NCBI GenBank assembly: GCA_036850595.1
Contig: CM072154.1
Location: 12,779,330 to 12,843,329 of the forward strand
Source of the DNA: Rhyacichthys aspro
Lineage: Eukaryota; Chordata; Actinopteri; Gobiiformes; Rhyacichthyidae
DNA: 64,000 nucleotides
Direction: 5' to 3'
The notes beneath the pieces were generated by a model. That model made no database searches. It was not told where the DNA came from and was given only the letters and a program-made list of their open reading frames with translations. This document shows positions 50,483-63,145 of the stretch, piece after piece (within the stretch, counting starts at the first letter, position 1; each line of letters begins with the position of its first letter). A program made the position numbers and the translations under genes.

Positions 50483-50506
50483 ATACCACGGTGTCATCAC
50501 AAAAAG
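50483..50506 (+). CDS. Candidate 24-nt microexon (possible IgLON juxtamembrane insert)
   Basis: A branch-point-like CTAAC (about 50452-50456) is followed by a pyrimidine-rich tract and CTACAG ending at 50482. The 24-nt exon ends in AAAAAG, and GTAAGA starts at 50507. A second acceptor lies 42 nt upstream (TGTTGTACAG ending at 50440); using it gives a 66-nt exon, also a multiple of three and open in two frames. In phase 1 the 24-nt form reads TTVSSQK, with a leading split codon and a trailing G that could begin a Gly codon. From memory, mouse LSAMP has an insert ending TTVHFKQK before GPGSVRG, and NTM one ending in a Lys codon before GPGAV, both in the same phase. This suggests an alternative exon before the GPI-anchor exon of an IgLON gene. 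The splice signals are seen, the gene identity is inferred, and other microexons or a chance match remain possible. Confidence 0.4.
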
Positions 50507-50510
50507 GTAA

Positions 50511-51519
50511 GACGCTGCTCAATCAGTCACCTGCTGATCCCCAAGGCTTTCTTACACGAGTCTCGCATTGTGCGTGTTGCTCTCAGTGTTTCCAGTTTTT
50601 GTTAATGAGATGAAAATCATTTCATGGTGTTGTTGATGTTGATTTGAAATTGAGTCATTCAGTGTTTCTGCTACACAACAAACTGTTTGATTACAAAGTC
50701 AATCACTGACACCCACTAACACCTAGACTAAATGATTGTGCTGTACAGGAATGATCGACAGCCCACAGTCTGTGTTATGCACAGTCTTGTGCTCGGGCTA
50801 ATCACAGACTTTTATGTTAATGTGAGGTGGGGGAGGCCATTGTTTTGCATAGTGGGTCTTCAGGGAGAGATGTTGTTAAGGGAGACGTTTATAGAAGTCT
50901 AACTGTAGGCTGTTTTGATGTTAGAAGATAATGGGGCCAGACAGTTAAACTGACTAAACACCTGCAGGGGTCTTGTTCTGAGTGGCATCCTGCAGGTGTC
51001 GCACCCAACTCTCCCGAACAATTCTTCTCATATTTCTGGGAAAGGACTGCAGTGTTTGTCACACTCACTGATTACATTTTTCTGCTGATTTCATTGAAAT
51101 GTTATGCTGTTCCCTGCTGCAAACTTGATTTACTTTTTTTCAATGTTCTTTCATAAATCACATTTGGAAACCAATGATACAATATTGCACCTTTCAGACC
51201 CACCTTTTCTTGTCAAATGTGAGCCCACGACTGGCACATCCTGGAAACTGCTTTCATTTACACTCTGATTAAAAAAAAACTGATCTATATGAAATGTAGA
51301 TTCGCCAACTGTGATAGACAGATCCCAATCAGATTATTTTGACAATGCCAATATTAAGGAATATCTTACCAAGCCCGTGATTGTGCAGCCTTCCTTTCTC
51401 ATCTCCTGCCAAGTGCATCAGACACATTGAGAGCTGCAACTGGTCAATAGAACTGTTAATCAACCATTTTAACAATGATAACAAGATGAAAATCTGGAAA
51501 TCTATAGGAAAGACTTGGT
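50511..51519. other. Non-coding DNA, nothing recognised
   Basis: Intron-like sequence after the microexon donor. No GCATG-type RBFOX site was seen in the first 100 bases. Near 50962-51000 CACCTGCAGG and CCTGCAGGTG form a short inverted repeat. No exon recognised. Confidence 0.5.
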
Positions 51520-51660
51520 GTAGTTATTGACAAGACCAGGTAGTCTCAGAAAGAATCATGTCCATAGCTGAGGATTTGAACACACAACCTTGTTTATCCC
51601 ACCTTGCTGTCCAAAACACAGTGTGTATTATGGAAATATAACAACACAATCCACTTAACA
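51520..51660 (-). mobile_element. Possible tRNA-derived SINE relic
   Basis: The minus strand shows a B-box-like GTTCAAATCCT (51571-51581). Some 20-35 nt upstream of it is TGTTTTGGACAGCAAGGTGGGA (51597-51618), which resembles an A-box region. This is the order expected of a tRNA-derived SINE head. The body continues toward 51520 without a known core or clear tail. Degenerate, so the call is tentative. Confidence 0.4.
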
Positions 51661-54600
51661 AAATGCCTGAAGTGAGGCTGCTTGTAGATCCAGCACATAG
51701 GTGACACAACAATACATCTGAGAGACAAGTTCCCCAGCCCCCACCCTGCTGCCTGCACTTTGTGATGCGAGGCCTGTGTATGTGATGACTGTGCGGTGTA
51801 CAGTGCTGTCAGATGGACCTATAAAGGTTAGTGATGTAGGGTAAGCTTCTCGCCTCTGACTCTGATGAATGTCGAAGGGGAGCAGAGGCTGGCGTGGCGT
51901 ACATCATCCCTCCACAGCCGCGCACGCATATGTTTCTCAATGAGAGGGAGATAAATAAGGCCATGTTGTCTTGACAGTGAATGAATGTTCACTTTTGAGA
52001 ACTGGTGTGTGTCCATGTCCCTGTTATATTTTGTACGTCTTTCTTTTACATTGTGACAAGATTTTTTTTCCCAACAAAAACATTGGTTTTCTTTGTGTCA
52101 TACATGCACAACCTGCAGAGAGAACCGTCCTGTCACACAGTGAGTTGTCGGTGGCGGTGCAATAGGACAGTGTCATAAGTGGTAAAGAGCATGTGGGCCT
52201 TGAGGCAAAGATAATGCACATAAAGCATGTGTTTTTGTGTGCACACACCTTTACCCTCTCTGTGTGTTTCTGTGTGAAAGTGTGTGAAAGAAGGTAGGAC
52301 CACTCTGCACACTGCACAACGTCAAATCCACACAGTCACTTTATCAGCTTGAGTTACGTCCTGCACATAATGAAAATGAATATGGCTTTTCTTTGTGTTT
52401 GACAGAGAGATGCTCATTGGATCATTGGCTGTTTCTCCCACTGTTCCTTCTCTTGTATGACATGTTGTTTCCTTTCCTTTCTCCTGTTTAGGATTATTAC
52501 AGAAAGAAAATCGCATTCTTACAAAATAGAAAAAAAAAAAATCTGTACAGAAGGAGTTGTAATGCGTTTTTCCAACTTTTTATGAAGAGTTCCCAGCAAC
52601 CCAGCAAAGATGTTTATTTGCAGCACAGCAATGGGCTTGGAAATACAACTTTAAATCAATATCACATTATTGCATTATTACACACCACCTCATTTCTGAT
52701 TACTGAACATGTTTGCTCTGTATGTTTACAATGTAATTAAAGTTATTTAACTCACTTTCACTATAGTACAGTGAGTGGTCACTATGACAGGATGAGATGT
52801 GTATATATAATACATCTATGGTTAAGGCTTTAAGGGTCAAGCTTCTCATGAATAACCTTTACTGTTCCTCTATATCATGATTAATCCAAGCTCTCATTAG
52901 GATGTGACCTTATTCTCTAGTTCACTACTTGTGTGGAACATCCCATTATGTGCCCCCTGCCACGACATCCTTTATTCAACACCTCTCCACCCCCTTACAC
53001 TCCTCCTCCTCTCTTCTGCCAAATGAAGTATATTTATGGTACCTGTGCCGGAAAAACAGTCTCTAGAAGACGTCCCTCTAATTTCATTTTCAAAATGCCA
53101 GCAATAAATTTATCAAATGGGCTGAATCGAATCAGAGTCATGCGTAGTGCCATCCGTCACAGGCTGTCCCTGAGGGGTCTGTGGGCGTACTGAAGCCAGC
53201 CAAAAACCACCGCTGGCAGCAGGAAAAGACAGAGTGTGGAGAGAGGAGGGGTCCTGATAGGAGGGATGCCAGATGACTGTACAGGAGAAGTAGGCTCAAA
53301 GGAAAATGTGTGTGCATATCGTTCGGTGCTTAAATCCATATGTGTGAGCATAAATTTGTATAGACACATACAGACCACATAGAGCCTCCGCTGGAATCTA
53401 TCCTAAGCACTTCAGCTGTCGATATGCCAGAGGAATAATTGAATAATTGGAACATAAGCTAATTGATTGTTTGCTCGTTTGCGCTTTTGTAAAGCCCTCC
53501 CAGTTCAAAGAGCACTTCTGCAGGTTCACACGCTCCGTGCCCTCCCATTCCCCTCCCACCGCTTACTTGATCTTGCTTTGTGCGCTGCTCCTTAGCTTCT
53601 ACTCTAAACGCTTTTATGTCCCTCTTTCTTTGTTTCACCTTTGCTTCCTGTCTCCACTCTTCCCTTCTGTTAGAATTTATAATCGCACAGGTTAAGCCAG
53701 GCGTGAGTGAGGGTAAAGCAGCTTTGTACTAACAGGGCTAATGAAGTCAGGCCCGTATTTCTCTGACGGGGATCAGTGGCAGTACTCTGTGAAGCCTGTC
53801 AGCGTTTAATGATTAGATGAAACATTCAGACAGTGATACAAGGCGAGACACCGATGTGCGCTAATACCAACTGGGGCTTCCCCTGCACGCAGCCATGAGA
53901 CCATTTATGCATGTGCACACATTCAGAGCACACAAATGTGCTGCTGTTCATGCACTCATACATTACTGCTCCTCCCACTTTGAAAAGGTGCTGATTTATG
54001 ACTAAAACCTGGCATCAAGGAAACTGCAAAGTGATTGGGAGAAAAACAAATGGCGCATTCAGACAAGCAATCTGGCTATTGACTATGTGCAGGAAGGTGA
54101 AGAAAAAAGTTAGCTGTGTGAGAGATTTACAACTCGCCTTGATGAGCAGATCGTACACAGCAGTACACTCTATTGCATCCAGTGATCCCAGATTCTCTCA
54201 CTCTCAAAAGCATTGATCGAAGCAAAAGGCCAACTTAACATCTTTTTTGAAGATTTTATTTCTGATGCAATTTTGTTTCTGTGCTTTGGTAGCGTAGCCC
54301 TGTATCAGCCTGTGGTAAGCTGTGCATGTCAGCAGTGAGTCTGAGTGATTGTTTGTTTGTGAGCTTGAATACTAAAGCAGAGAGTGACAGAGGCAGTGTT
54401 TGGGTCAATGAGCTGCCTGTTTGTCAGAGTGAAATGGTGCCTCAAGGGCTTGGCCACTTTGTGCCCCATTAGCCACACATGCTAATTTACCTGTCAACCT
54501 CCACTTACACAAGAAAAGTACATGCTTCTCAACCAAACTCCCTGTTTGTCTCTGTGTACTTCACTTCACTGCTTTTCACATCAACAGAGCAGCGACACTC

Positions 54601-56756
54601 AGTACATCTGCCATTATTGTTTAGACTATGTTGTCCAAACATTGATTCACTGACACCATTCTTACCTTCTATGTAGCATTACCTAATGACTCAATAGGTA
54701 TGTGTGAACACGCTAGGTTTGCATCTGTTGTGTTCTGCTCAAGCCGCTCTGGAACCCTGCAAACACAACCAGGATTATTTTATTATTTTATCCAGCTATC
54801 CAATGTTAGAGGCCATTTGGAATGATTTAAAGCTGTCCAATGCGTGGCTTAAGTAAATTGTGTAATTTTTGCATGAAGAAAAATCTAGTTTTCTGCAACA
54901 GTAGCCTATAGACGTCTCTGTTCTCTCTTACAAAAGACTGAAATGTTTGGTTGGCCAGGCTAAATTCTGCTACATGCCCAACTGAGTGTTAAAGATATGG
55001 AGACAAAACCGCACAAAGAGCCTAGGCGGACCCACTTCTTAAACTCATTAAAGCTGTCTGGGCATCGTAACATTCCTCAGTCACAGACCTTGGAGCAGAT
55101 AAAAGCTTGACAAGTTTAACAAAAAGCGTGGAGATGGAAGTAAACTGATCACACTCTTTCCTATAGAAACGTCTGCCTCAACCACCAATTAAAAACGCGA
55201 GGCAGCTTTTCCTTTGACACATCAACTTAATTTGCTCTTTCTTGTTCAGCTTAGCAGGGTGCTATACTGATTGCTCTGTTAGATAGGGCATAAGATTGTG
55301 TGTATGAACCACGTGTAATGACTATTTGACGATATGGATGTAGTCACAGAACATAGGTACTACTATCTGGCTCCATTTAGAAGTCTCCTGTCTTTTTTTT
55401 TTTTTTCTTAGAAGCGCTGACATATGTGCTGTGTGGTCTCACCTGTATGAAAAGCTTCTGTAATTCAAGTCTTTGTCATAATTGAGCATGTTATTGTCTG
55501 GGGACTACCTGCTCCGAATCACTTAGAAGATTCATACATCTCTGTCTGTTTACTGACAAGGCTTCACAGCGGGATGTGGGGCCCTACAGGGTTGGCAGTG
55601 CCAGGGAAGTGGGTGGCATATTGCACCCAGCAGGACCGCTCCAATAGCCCGCACTTCTCAGGGATTTGGCCAGCTTGGATTAGCTCAGCAGGGTGAAACA
55701 GGGATTCACACGTGGAGGGACAGACTTGAGAGGAAGATGGAGTGCTGCAGTCTCTGTTCACTATAACTGAGAAAGAGCAGCTGAGGATGATGGGAAGCTC
55801 AAGTGTCATGCCACCCTGTTATTGAGAGCTCTATCTTTATTATATTGTCCATTTTAGTTGACATTTTGAGTATGTGATGGAAGATCTGAGGTTAGTTCTC
55901 TAAATGTTTGGAAGAACCTGCTGGTTGAGTTCCTTCAAAAACTGTGTGTACCTGGAAGATGTGACGCAGTTTCAAAGGCATCTATTTGCTCACAGTTTAT
56001 TTTTATCAAATGACAAAATGCAATTTACCCCACTCTTACTTGACAGACATTTCTTCAATACAGTATTTAACTGTATTGCATCATTTTTACCCCATTTTTA
56101 CTCGAAGGATGACTGTGTCACTTTACCTCATTAAAAACCCTTAAGAATGTCTGTGGAAACAACTACAAGACATGACCGAGTTCATACATCAATAAGTGCC
56201 TTGTTACATGTTAATGCAATTATAAAGGCAATTTGGCAATTTAGTTAATAGTACATTTTACTTGTAACAGTACTTAAAAATTCTGTGGCGGAGAAGAGAC
56301 GATAAACCCACACTCTGCACTTTCGTTCACACTAATTAAGCAGACTTTTTATTCCAGAGTGCTGTGCTCTGAAACCTTGTCAACTGCTCAAAGGCGTGTC
56401 ACCACAGTAATGGCAGATTGGTATTCTCAGAGGCCAGAAATAATGAAGTAAAGTTGGTATAAATGGTTAAAAAGATACAAACAGGAAAGAAAGCTGAGCC
56501 AGTTGCCTCGGACAGACTGCTGCAGAAACACGTCTTTATTCTTGCTCAGCCTGCTTCATTTCTGTCCGACCAATGGATCTTATCCAAGAGATTATTACCA
56601 AACTTCACATGCAAATCTTTTTATTTGTTTTCTGACACCAAAGAGGGCCAAAAAAATAAATCGGGGTCTGGACAAATTGGCATCAATCACATGAACGCAG
56701 CAGGAAGAAGGCATACTACTGCCTTTGCTCAGTTTCTCTAATAACTGTTGAGTTTA

Positions 56757-56760
<4 letters not shown>
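51661..56760. other. Non-coding DNA, nothing recognised
   Basis: No supported exon. 53030-53195 is unique-looking with an open frame ending RHRLSLRGLWAY that I cannot place. T-rich runs occur at about 55393-55407. Short frames elsewhere are chance. Confidence 0.5.

Positions 56761-56805
<45 letters not shown>
56761..56805. repeat. CA dinucleotide microsatellite, perfect
   Basis: Forty-five bases of uninterrupted CA repeat (about 22 units), the longest perfect microsatellite in the window. Expected to be highly polymorphic. Confidence 0.97.
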
Positions 56806-56807
<2 letters not shown>

Positions 56808-59800
56808 TACAAAAGTTGACTGTGTATTTTTACACACCATTGGGCACTTTAAAGCGTCCTTGTGTGGGCTACACATTGAGGCAAGGTCTTAAAGTGGAAG
56901 CCTTAATGGCTGTAAAAAAAAAGTGCATTGCATGTGTGCAGCTATAGTCTGTATTCACTTTTTTGAGCGTATTCTCATTCTTTATTTCTCTCATTTACAA
57001 TTGTAGTTGATCCACGACATATCCTGTCCTTTACTGTTATTGAGAGGGCTTGATAGCTGAAGGACAGACTGCATGTTTACGATGCAGTAAATATTTGTCT
57101 GACCTAATATCTGCAGAATCTCCGTCTGTATTCCTTGTATGCTTTAACACTCACTAGCTTGGCATTGACATTTTCATTTTTCTTCCCATGGGACAAATCA
57201 TACAAATAGAGAAAAGCAGTCTTGTGAATACATCAGCTTTTTTAGGATATTATGAGACTATTACAATGAAATATTTTAATTATATTATGATTTTTGTCTA
57301 CAGGCTTTTTCCCACCCAGAACAAGATCTACTCTGGATGGTCTAGACTTGTCACTGTTTTGAAGCCTCTGTACAACCTTCAGTAACCATTTCTCATTTAA
57401 GGAGAAGCTGTCACAAATGTATGCTCATTTCCAGTTACCCTGATTACCCCTAGAGAGAGTCACGGCCCCTGGAAGCAAGGTAGGCCAGCAGATAGATTAT
57501 TCCAGTCTAATTCGAAAACAGCTCACAACCATCAATAATTCATGTGCTAGTCTTTGAAAAGTAAACACAGTTTAGCCCATTAAGAATCCAGATTGGCACA
57601 ATGTCATAATGGCACAAATGCAGCACACATCTTAGCTCCATATGCAGAAGGTCTGAAGCCAGCACAAAGAAAGAAGAAACAACCTGGCTGTGTTTTCTAT
57701 GGATATCCAGTGCTCATTAGAGGAAGTGAGGCTGTTTGCAGACCCTTAACCGCTATTACCTGTGCGGCATTAGCATGGGATTGATTCCAAAGATGACAGT
57801 AGAAGCAAGCAATTAGAGTGACAGCTGGTGCCTGGATGTGGATTGATCCTCATTGTCAGCTTTGTGTCTGTGTATTTCACACAGAGTAGTGTGTCATTCT
57901 TATTTACTGGGTGAATTCATGGAGCCTGAAAGTTAAAGAGGGTCTTGCTCACACTGTACTCTAGGCTTTTCCTTGTTCTTTTCCCCACATCATTTGCACA
58001 CTGACTTATTTTCCATTTACCCTCGGCCAGCGTTCCCTGTCGGTCTTTTATGTTCAATCCCAAGGTTTGTTTGTTGCATAGATGCTGCAGTTATTGCGTC
58101 TATGTTAAGCTCTGCTACTTTTAGCCAGGGTTGTTTTATATTACACTTATTCTGTACAAAGTCTTTATTTTTGCACGTGGAATAGGTTTTAGTGCTTCTT
58201 CACTGGTCTATTACAGTAGGGAGACTTTGTAAAGGTAGTTTATATTAGCAATGTAGATAAAACATCTCCACATCTTTTTAGGCACTAAGAGATTTGCTGT
58301 ACCAAGGCAACAATCAGTTAAACATAAACAGTATTGCTGTCCAAGAAGGAACCAGAGAACAAGAAGGAAATGTACTTAAGTTTTTGGTTCAATAATACCA
58401 AGATTGGATAGATAACCTTGGCTGAGTTGTGTGCTCTCTGACTGCCCTTCTAGTTAGACAAAGTTTACATTCATGCACTGTTCTCCCACCCACAAACTGT
58501 CTGTGCACTAGTTTGACTCTGTCTTTCTTTCATACTGTAAAGCTCCCGAGATGTTCTGCTCAGTACAAACAACATCTGTCCAAGAGAATATTTTCTGTAA
58601 TCGTTCCCCGGAGTCACCAGTGTAAAACGGTTTCTTCTGTTGTTCTTTTTCTCTGGGCCTGACAGGATTTGATCGTACCACACACTTTTCCACATTTTAA
58701 GCATGTCATTTTACATCAAGTAAAGATTACCATAGCATCTTTGTCTTCTAAATAAAGTCCTAGACATCCAGGTGAAACTTTATATTAATGTATGCATTAC
58801 AAGTTCAACCCATGTGCTCATGCATTTTATAAAACTTCCATATAAGAGATGTAGATTTACTACTCCATCCGCCCGCAGTGCAACAAAGCTCCATTTGACA
58901 GCACTTATTCATCTTTACTTCACCACGCTCTTCTTGGATGTGTCAAAGTCCTCCCTGAACACTACTATGTCACAGATACCTATCAAATCAAACACCCCGT
59001 TTCTGGTGAAGGCAATGTATCATTTCTATGGTGTATGTGGAGAAAACACATATTCATACGAGGTCTGATCTTTATGGTGGCTTTTAAGCATATAGACGTA
59101 TATCTCGATGCACAGGGGAGAAGAAAAGTGGGAGTTGGATGGCTTCCCAGATGCATTAAATGCTTACATGTGTAGTTAGATGTGTGTACAACATGTACAT
59201 ATACAGAACATATATAGAAGTTAGTTATAGTCAGGAGCTTGTGCTTATGTTGGAGCTCATTCCATTAGCAATGTGTGCTCCGCTTTTACCCAGAACACAC
59301 CAAATACACACATCAGGCTGTTCTCAGAACCTTAAATCTACAGAAACCTTTCATTTTCAGGATTTAATTATTAATAAGTACCTCCTTAATCCATAAGGGT
59401 TAAACTGCAGCTCACATATTTAATTACTTCAGGCTGAATATTGTGCACTATATTTTCAAATGGCTCATTATGAGACGATTGTTAGTTATTTTATTTGAGG
59501 TGTCAGATACAATTAACCAATATAAATTTAATGTTTCGTTTTAATAAATTAGTATTACCAAGTTTTTATTTTAAAAAAAACCATACACAGTTATTGTCTA
59601 TTGTCTTATTAAGATGGTGGCAGGAATTACATTTACAGTTTTCCCCTTCACTCTAATAGGAATGCAGAGACGACTAGCTGAGCCTCAACCCTGTTTGAGG
59701 TCTTCCCAATGGGTGTTATTATTGTGTGGTTTTCCTGCAGTCTTCCACATTGATGCTCGTCTCATCAGCGATGCCCAACCATGCTTCAGGGCTGTGTTCT

Positions 59801-62409
59801 GGCGCGGAGGCCAGAGATGTCATACCCTGTTACAAAATAAAGCCCCAAATATGAACCTCCTCCTCTTCCCTCCTCCCTCGCTTGCATCCGCCTCACTCTT
59901 CCTCTCCTGCTGCCCTGGGGACCACTGGAAATAGAGCCTTTCTCCTTATAGCATCTACTCAGTAGGTAATAACTTGCTGCTCAGGCTCAGACAAAGACTT
60001 CCATTCATTAAAGGGGCTGCTCTCTTTCTGCGAACAACTGACACCTATCCCTCGGGAGAGCGACGGTGAACTACACCCTTCACCAGCCCCTCCTTGTGCC
60101 CCCTGGAGCTATTTTGCAGTTGCCTCTACCTAAACCCTCACTCCACCTCTCAGAGCACCATCTGCTGTTCATTTATTTTAGTAGAAAACCTAGACCCAGA
60201 CATTTCAATCTGCAGCACAAAAGATTTTCATAAACTCACAGTCTCTGCATATTATAAATTTGAGTTTGGGGCTTATTTTATTCTCATTAATCATTACTCA
60301 ATCCATGTTATACTTTCTTTGTTGTATTTGTCTGTCGTATCTTCTGAAAGTGTAACTTCTCTGAGCGTTGGCAGGTAGTGAGGCATGTAGCGGTCAGTGC
60401 TACTCATGGGTAATGTGTAGGTCATTCATCCTGTGGACAGGTATGTAATAGAGGCGGGGCATGTTGTGCAGAAAAGGGGACAGTGGGAGATCTCTGGAGG
60501 TATGAGAATCAATTTCTTTAGTACTCACTGGAGCAAAAAAGCAGAACCTTTTTCTTTCTGGCTCCCACTACAAGACAATCTAGCGTTACAGGGGCCATGC
60601 AACAGGATACACAAATTAGAACACAGAAGCCATTATTTAAGGCCCCGTTTTCTGTTGGCTTTAGTAAGTTTATGGGATCACCGAAGAAAAGAAACACACT
60701 CTCCTCTCGTACAGAGTGTCTGCTTGGGCCAGTGGTGCATCACAACCCAAAAGAGTGTGAGACACAAAATCCCACAGAGACCCACTGGAGCGATGTAAAG
60801 CTAGTCAAGACCTGGTACACTTGTGTAAGTCTGCACAGTACAGCTCTTTCAAGACTTTTTCCAGCAAGTTTCTTTGACTTAAAGTTCATAGTCTTGTGAA
60901 ATTGAAATAGTTTCCTTTAGTCCAGTTTCTTTTGACATGTGCAAGAATATATTTGCAAATATTTGATATTTGATTAGTCTGTTCCTGTATTCAAAATCCT
61001 ACCATTACTGATCAAGGTTAAAAGTACAAATTGGTGCACGTGATTAATCTGAAATCCTGAAGTATTCAAATAAACTAAAATGAATTTTGTCTGATTTGGA
61101 ATCTACTTGATATGTAGCCTCCCATTATCATTGCAATTATTCAAAACATCTGGACAACGCATGGGATCTATGTCATCACATTCATCAACATGACTGCACT
61201 ATTTGATTTAGTATCAATACTGAATCTATACTACCACTGTGCTATATTGATATTTGCCATCCCACAGAACACAGACAGTTCTTGGTCACAATGTAGTTCA
61301 TTTTGGACATCACAGAGCCCATTTCTAAATGCATTAAACACACTGATTTTAAAGCTATTGACATTGACCTTGAATTTCGTACATACATTTAGAATAAATA
61401 TGCCTCCTAACGGCTCTATTGACATGAACCACAGCACTTCCACTTCATACACTGACATGAATGAAGGTGGATTAACAGGCACAGTCTGACCACACAGACT
61501 GGGGAAAATGGGAATGTGGGCGACAGGGAAAATCACTCTAAACCATAGAAGGTGAGTGAATTGATCTTGAGCTCCAGTAAAATGTGTAAGTATCGCAGAA
61601 TGAACTTCCCAATGGCTGTAAATAGATTGCACAGATGTTGCTATTTTGACAGTCCCTGCATTGAGTGTCAGTTTCAGTGAATGGAGAAAGGATGTAGTGA
61701 TCTCATAGAACATGGAGAGCTAAGGGAAATTCATCGTAGCGGGTTTCCCTCCTTACTCACAGAAATGATGCATCACTCCACAGTATGCTCTTTAATTGGT
61801 GCTATTAATATCAGTTAAAGTTTTAATACCAATTTATTAAAACTTAAACTTTTTTCCATGGCCCTAATGTGAATTAAATTATGAATCTCAAGGGCTGTGT
61901 TCTATAAAAAGGCTCAAGCATACATTATTAATGCTCCACCACTTTATCTGCAAGATATCACCCCTAAAATATTTCGTAAAGAGGAAATAGCCCAAAGGTC
62001 TAATGTTAGGATAGATTTACATCTTTAAATACTACATACAGTACTTCCACATTCAGACTCTTTCACCTTGCTACAGAAAGACTGTTGCAGCAGGGTCTTG
62101 TACCAGCTCATCATTAGCTCGGGGAACTTGACAGGAGTGCCAGATTTTAAATTGGTCATGTGTGAAATGTAAACAGAGCAGAGACAGGGAGGAATTTGGA
62201 ATGTACATAGTAGCAATAATATGTCTTTTGATATAATTAGAGTTAAGTTCTCTGGCACACAAACGGAAAAAAGCCCCAGTTCCTTTCTGACAAGAGGAAA
62301 AAGCAGCTTGAATGGAGAAACATTTTGGAAAAGAGCAGATCTAGTTAATGCAATTAATTATGCTTTGGATATGAGAAACTTTGTGGTTTGACACTTACTA
62401 CATGGGTTC
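56806..62409. other. Non-coding DNA, nothing firmly recognised
   Basis: Contains a weak 45-nt exon-like segment (57435-57479; see findings) and the longest open frame of the window (minus strand 61231-61713, 160 codons), which shows no recognisable motif. The 59690-60100 segment is somewhat GC-richer. 57400-57600 looks like unique, possibly conserved DNA. Confidence 0.5.
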
Positions 62410-62625
62410 TGTTTGAACTGTGGAGATAGTTCTGGCTTTCGAAGGCAACAAGAAAACATGTGAGGCATTTGTTTGAGACCGGGGGTTCCATTCCCAGAGA
62501 GGGAGCCCATACTCCTGCCATAAGTGGTCACGAGCCAGTGCGGTGGTCCAAACCCAAAACAAATGAGAGGGTTGTGCCAGGAAGGGCATTAGGTGTTAAA
62601 GCCTATGCCAGACTAAATGTACAAA
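62410..62625 (+). mobile_element. SINE relic with fish-type 3' region
   Basis: A B-box-like GGTTCCATTCC lies at 62484-62494, preceded by a degenerate A-box-like TGGCTTTCGAAGG (62433-62445). The 3' part (62543-62620) carries GGTCCAAACCCAAAACAAATGAGAGGGTTGTGCCAGGAAGGGCATT-type sequence (here split by mutations), a layout common in fish retroposons ending 'aggaagggcat..ggtgtaaaa..tatgcca'. The exact family is not named. Ends and target duplication were not resolved. Confidence 0.6.
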
Positions 62626-63076
62626 CCACTAGACCATGAGTGTCTACATGTTTTGTCTTAACCTGAATGTAATTTGGCAGAAACTTTTAATATCAGAAAA
62701 AACTCCCAGTCAAAAGGGCTCTTTGCATGTTAGCCATTTAACCTCCAGTTCTTTCCTCTTTTCTTTTTTTTAAATCATATTCTATTTCATCACTTGCCTC
62801 ATAGTGGCCCCACATACCTCCATCCCCACCTCCTGGATTTGGCTGGAGAGTGTGAAATGAAGCTTGTATAATTAAATATTAAGAGGCTGCTGATGAGGGG
62901 ATTGAGAGTGAGGGGGGAAAGGAGCACAGCTCATTCCTCTGCCCTACTTCTTACTCTTATGTCTGCTGGGAATTATGCATGTATCGGCTAACTTGTGCTG
63001 GCACCTCAGGAGACACTCTGCTTTAGTGCACAGCCGTGCCAGAGTGGCCCTGGGTGAGTCAGGGTCAATCAACATT

Positions 63077-63105
63077 AATAGAAATTCTATTGGGAAAATA
63101 GAATT
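63077..63105. other. Alternating inverted repeats AATAGAA / TTCTATT / AATAGAA
   Basis: AATAGAA (63077-63083), TTCTATT (63085-63091) and AATAGAATT (63097-63105) alternate. The middle arm can pair with either side: 7 bp around a single A, or 9 bp (63083-63091 with 63097-63105) around a 5-nt loop. This is directly visible; its role is unknown. Confidence 0.7.
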
Positions 63106-63128
63106 CCAGGGCGGAGAAATGCTTTCAT

Positions 63129-63145
63129 TATTAATCAGCCTGTCA
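63129..63145 (+). promoter_or_regulatory. PBX/HOX plus MEIS-like composite site
   Basis: ATTAATCA (63130-63137), the reverse complement of the PBX/HOX core TGATTAAT, is followed after 3 bp by TGTCA (63141-63145), the MEIS/PREP core. This spacing resembles known TALE-HOX enhancer elements. Motif evidence only. Confidence 0.3.

Noticed and set aside
61231..61713. Longest open frame in the window, 160 codons on the minus strand
   Set aside because: No recognisable domain, signal, splice context or codon preference. By my rough estimate at this base composition, about 0.2 frames of this length are expected by chance in 64 kb over six frames, so one such frame is not strong evidence.
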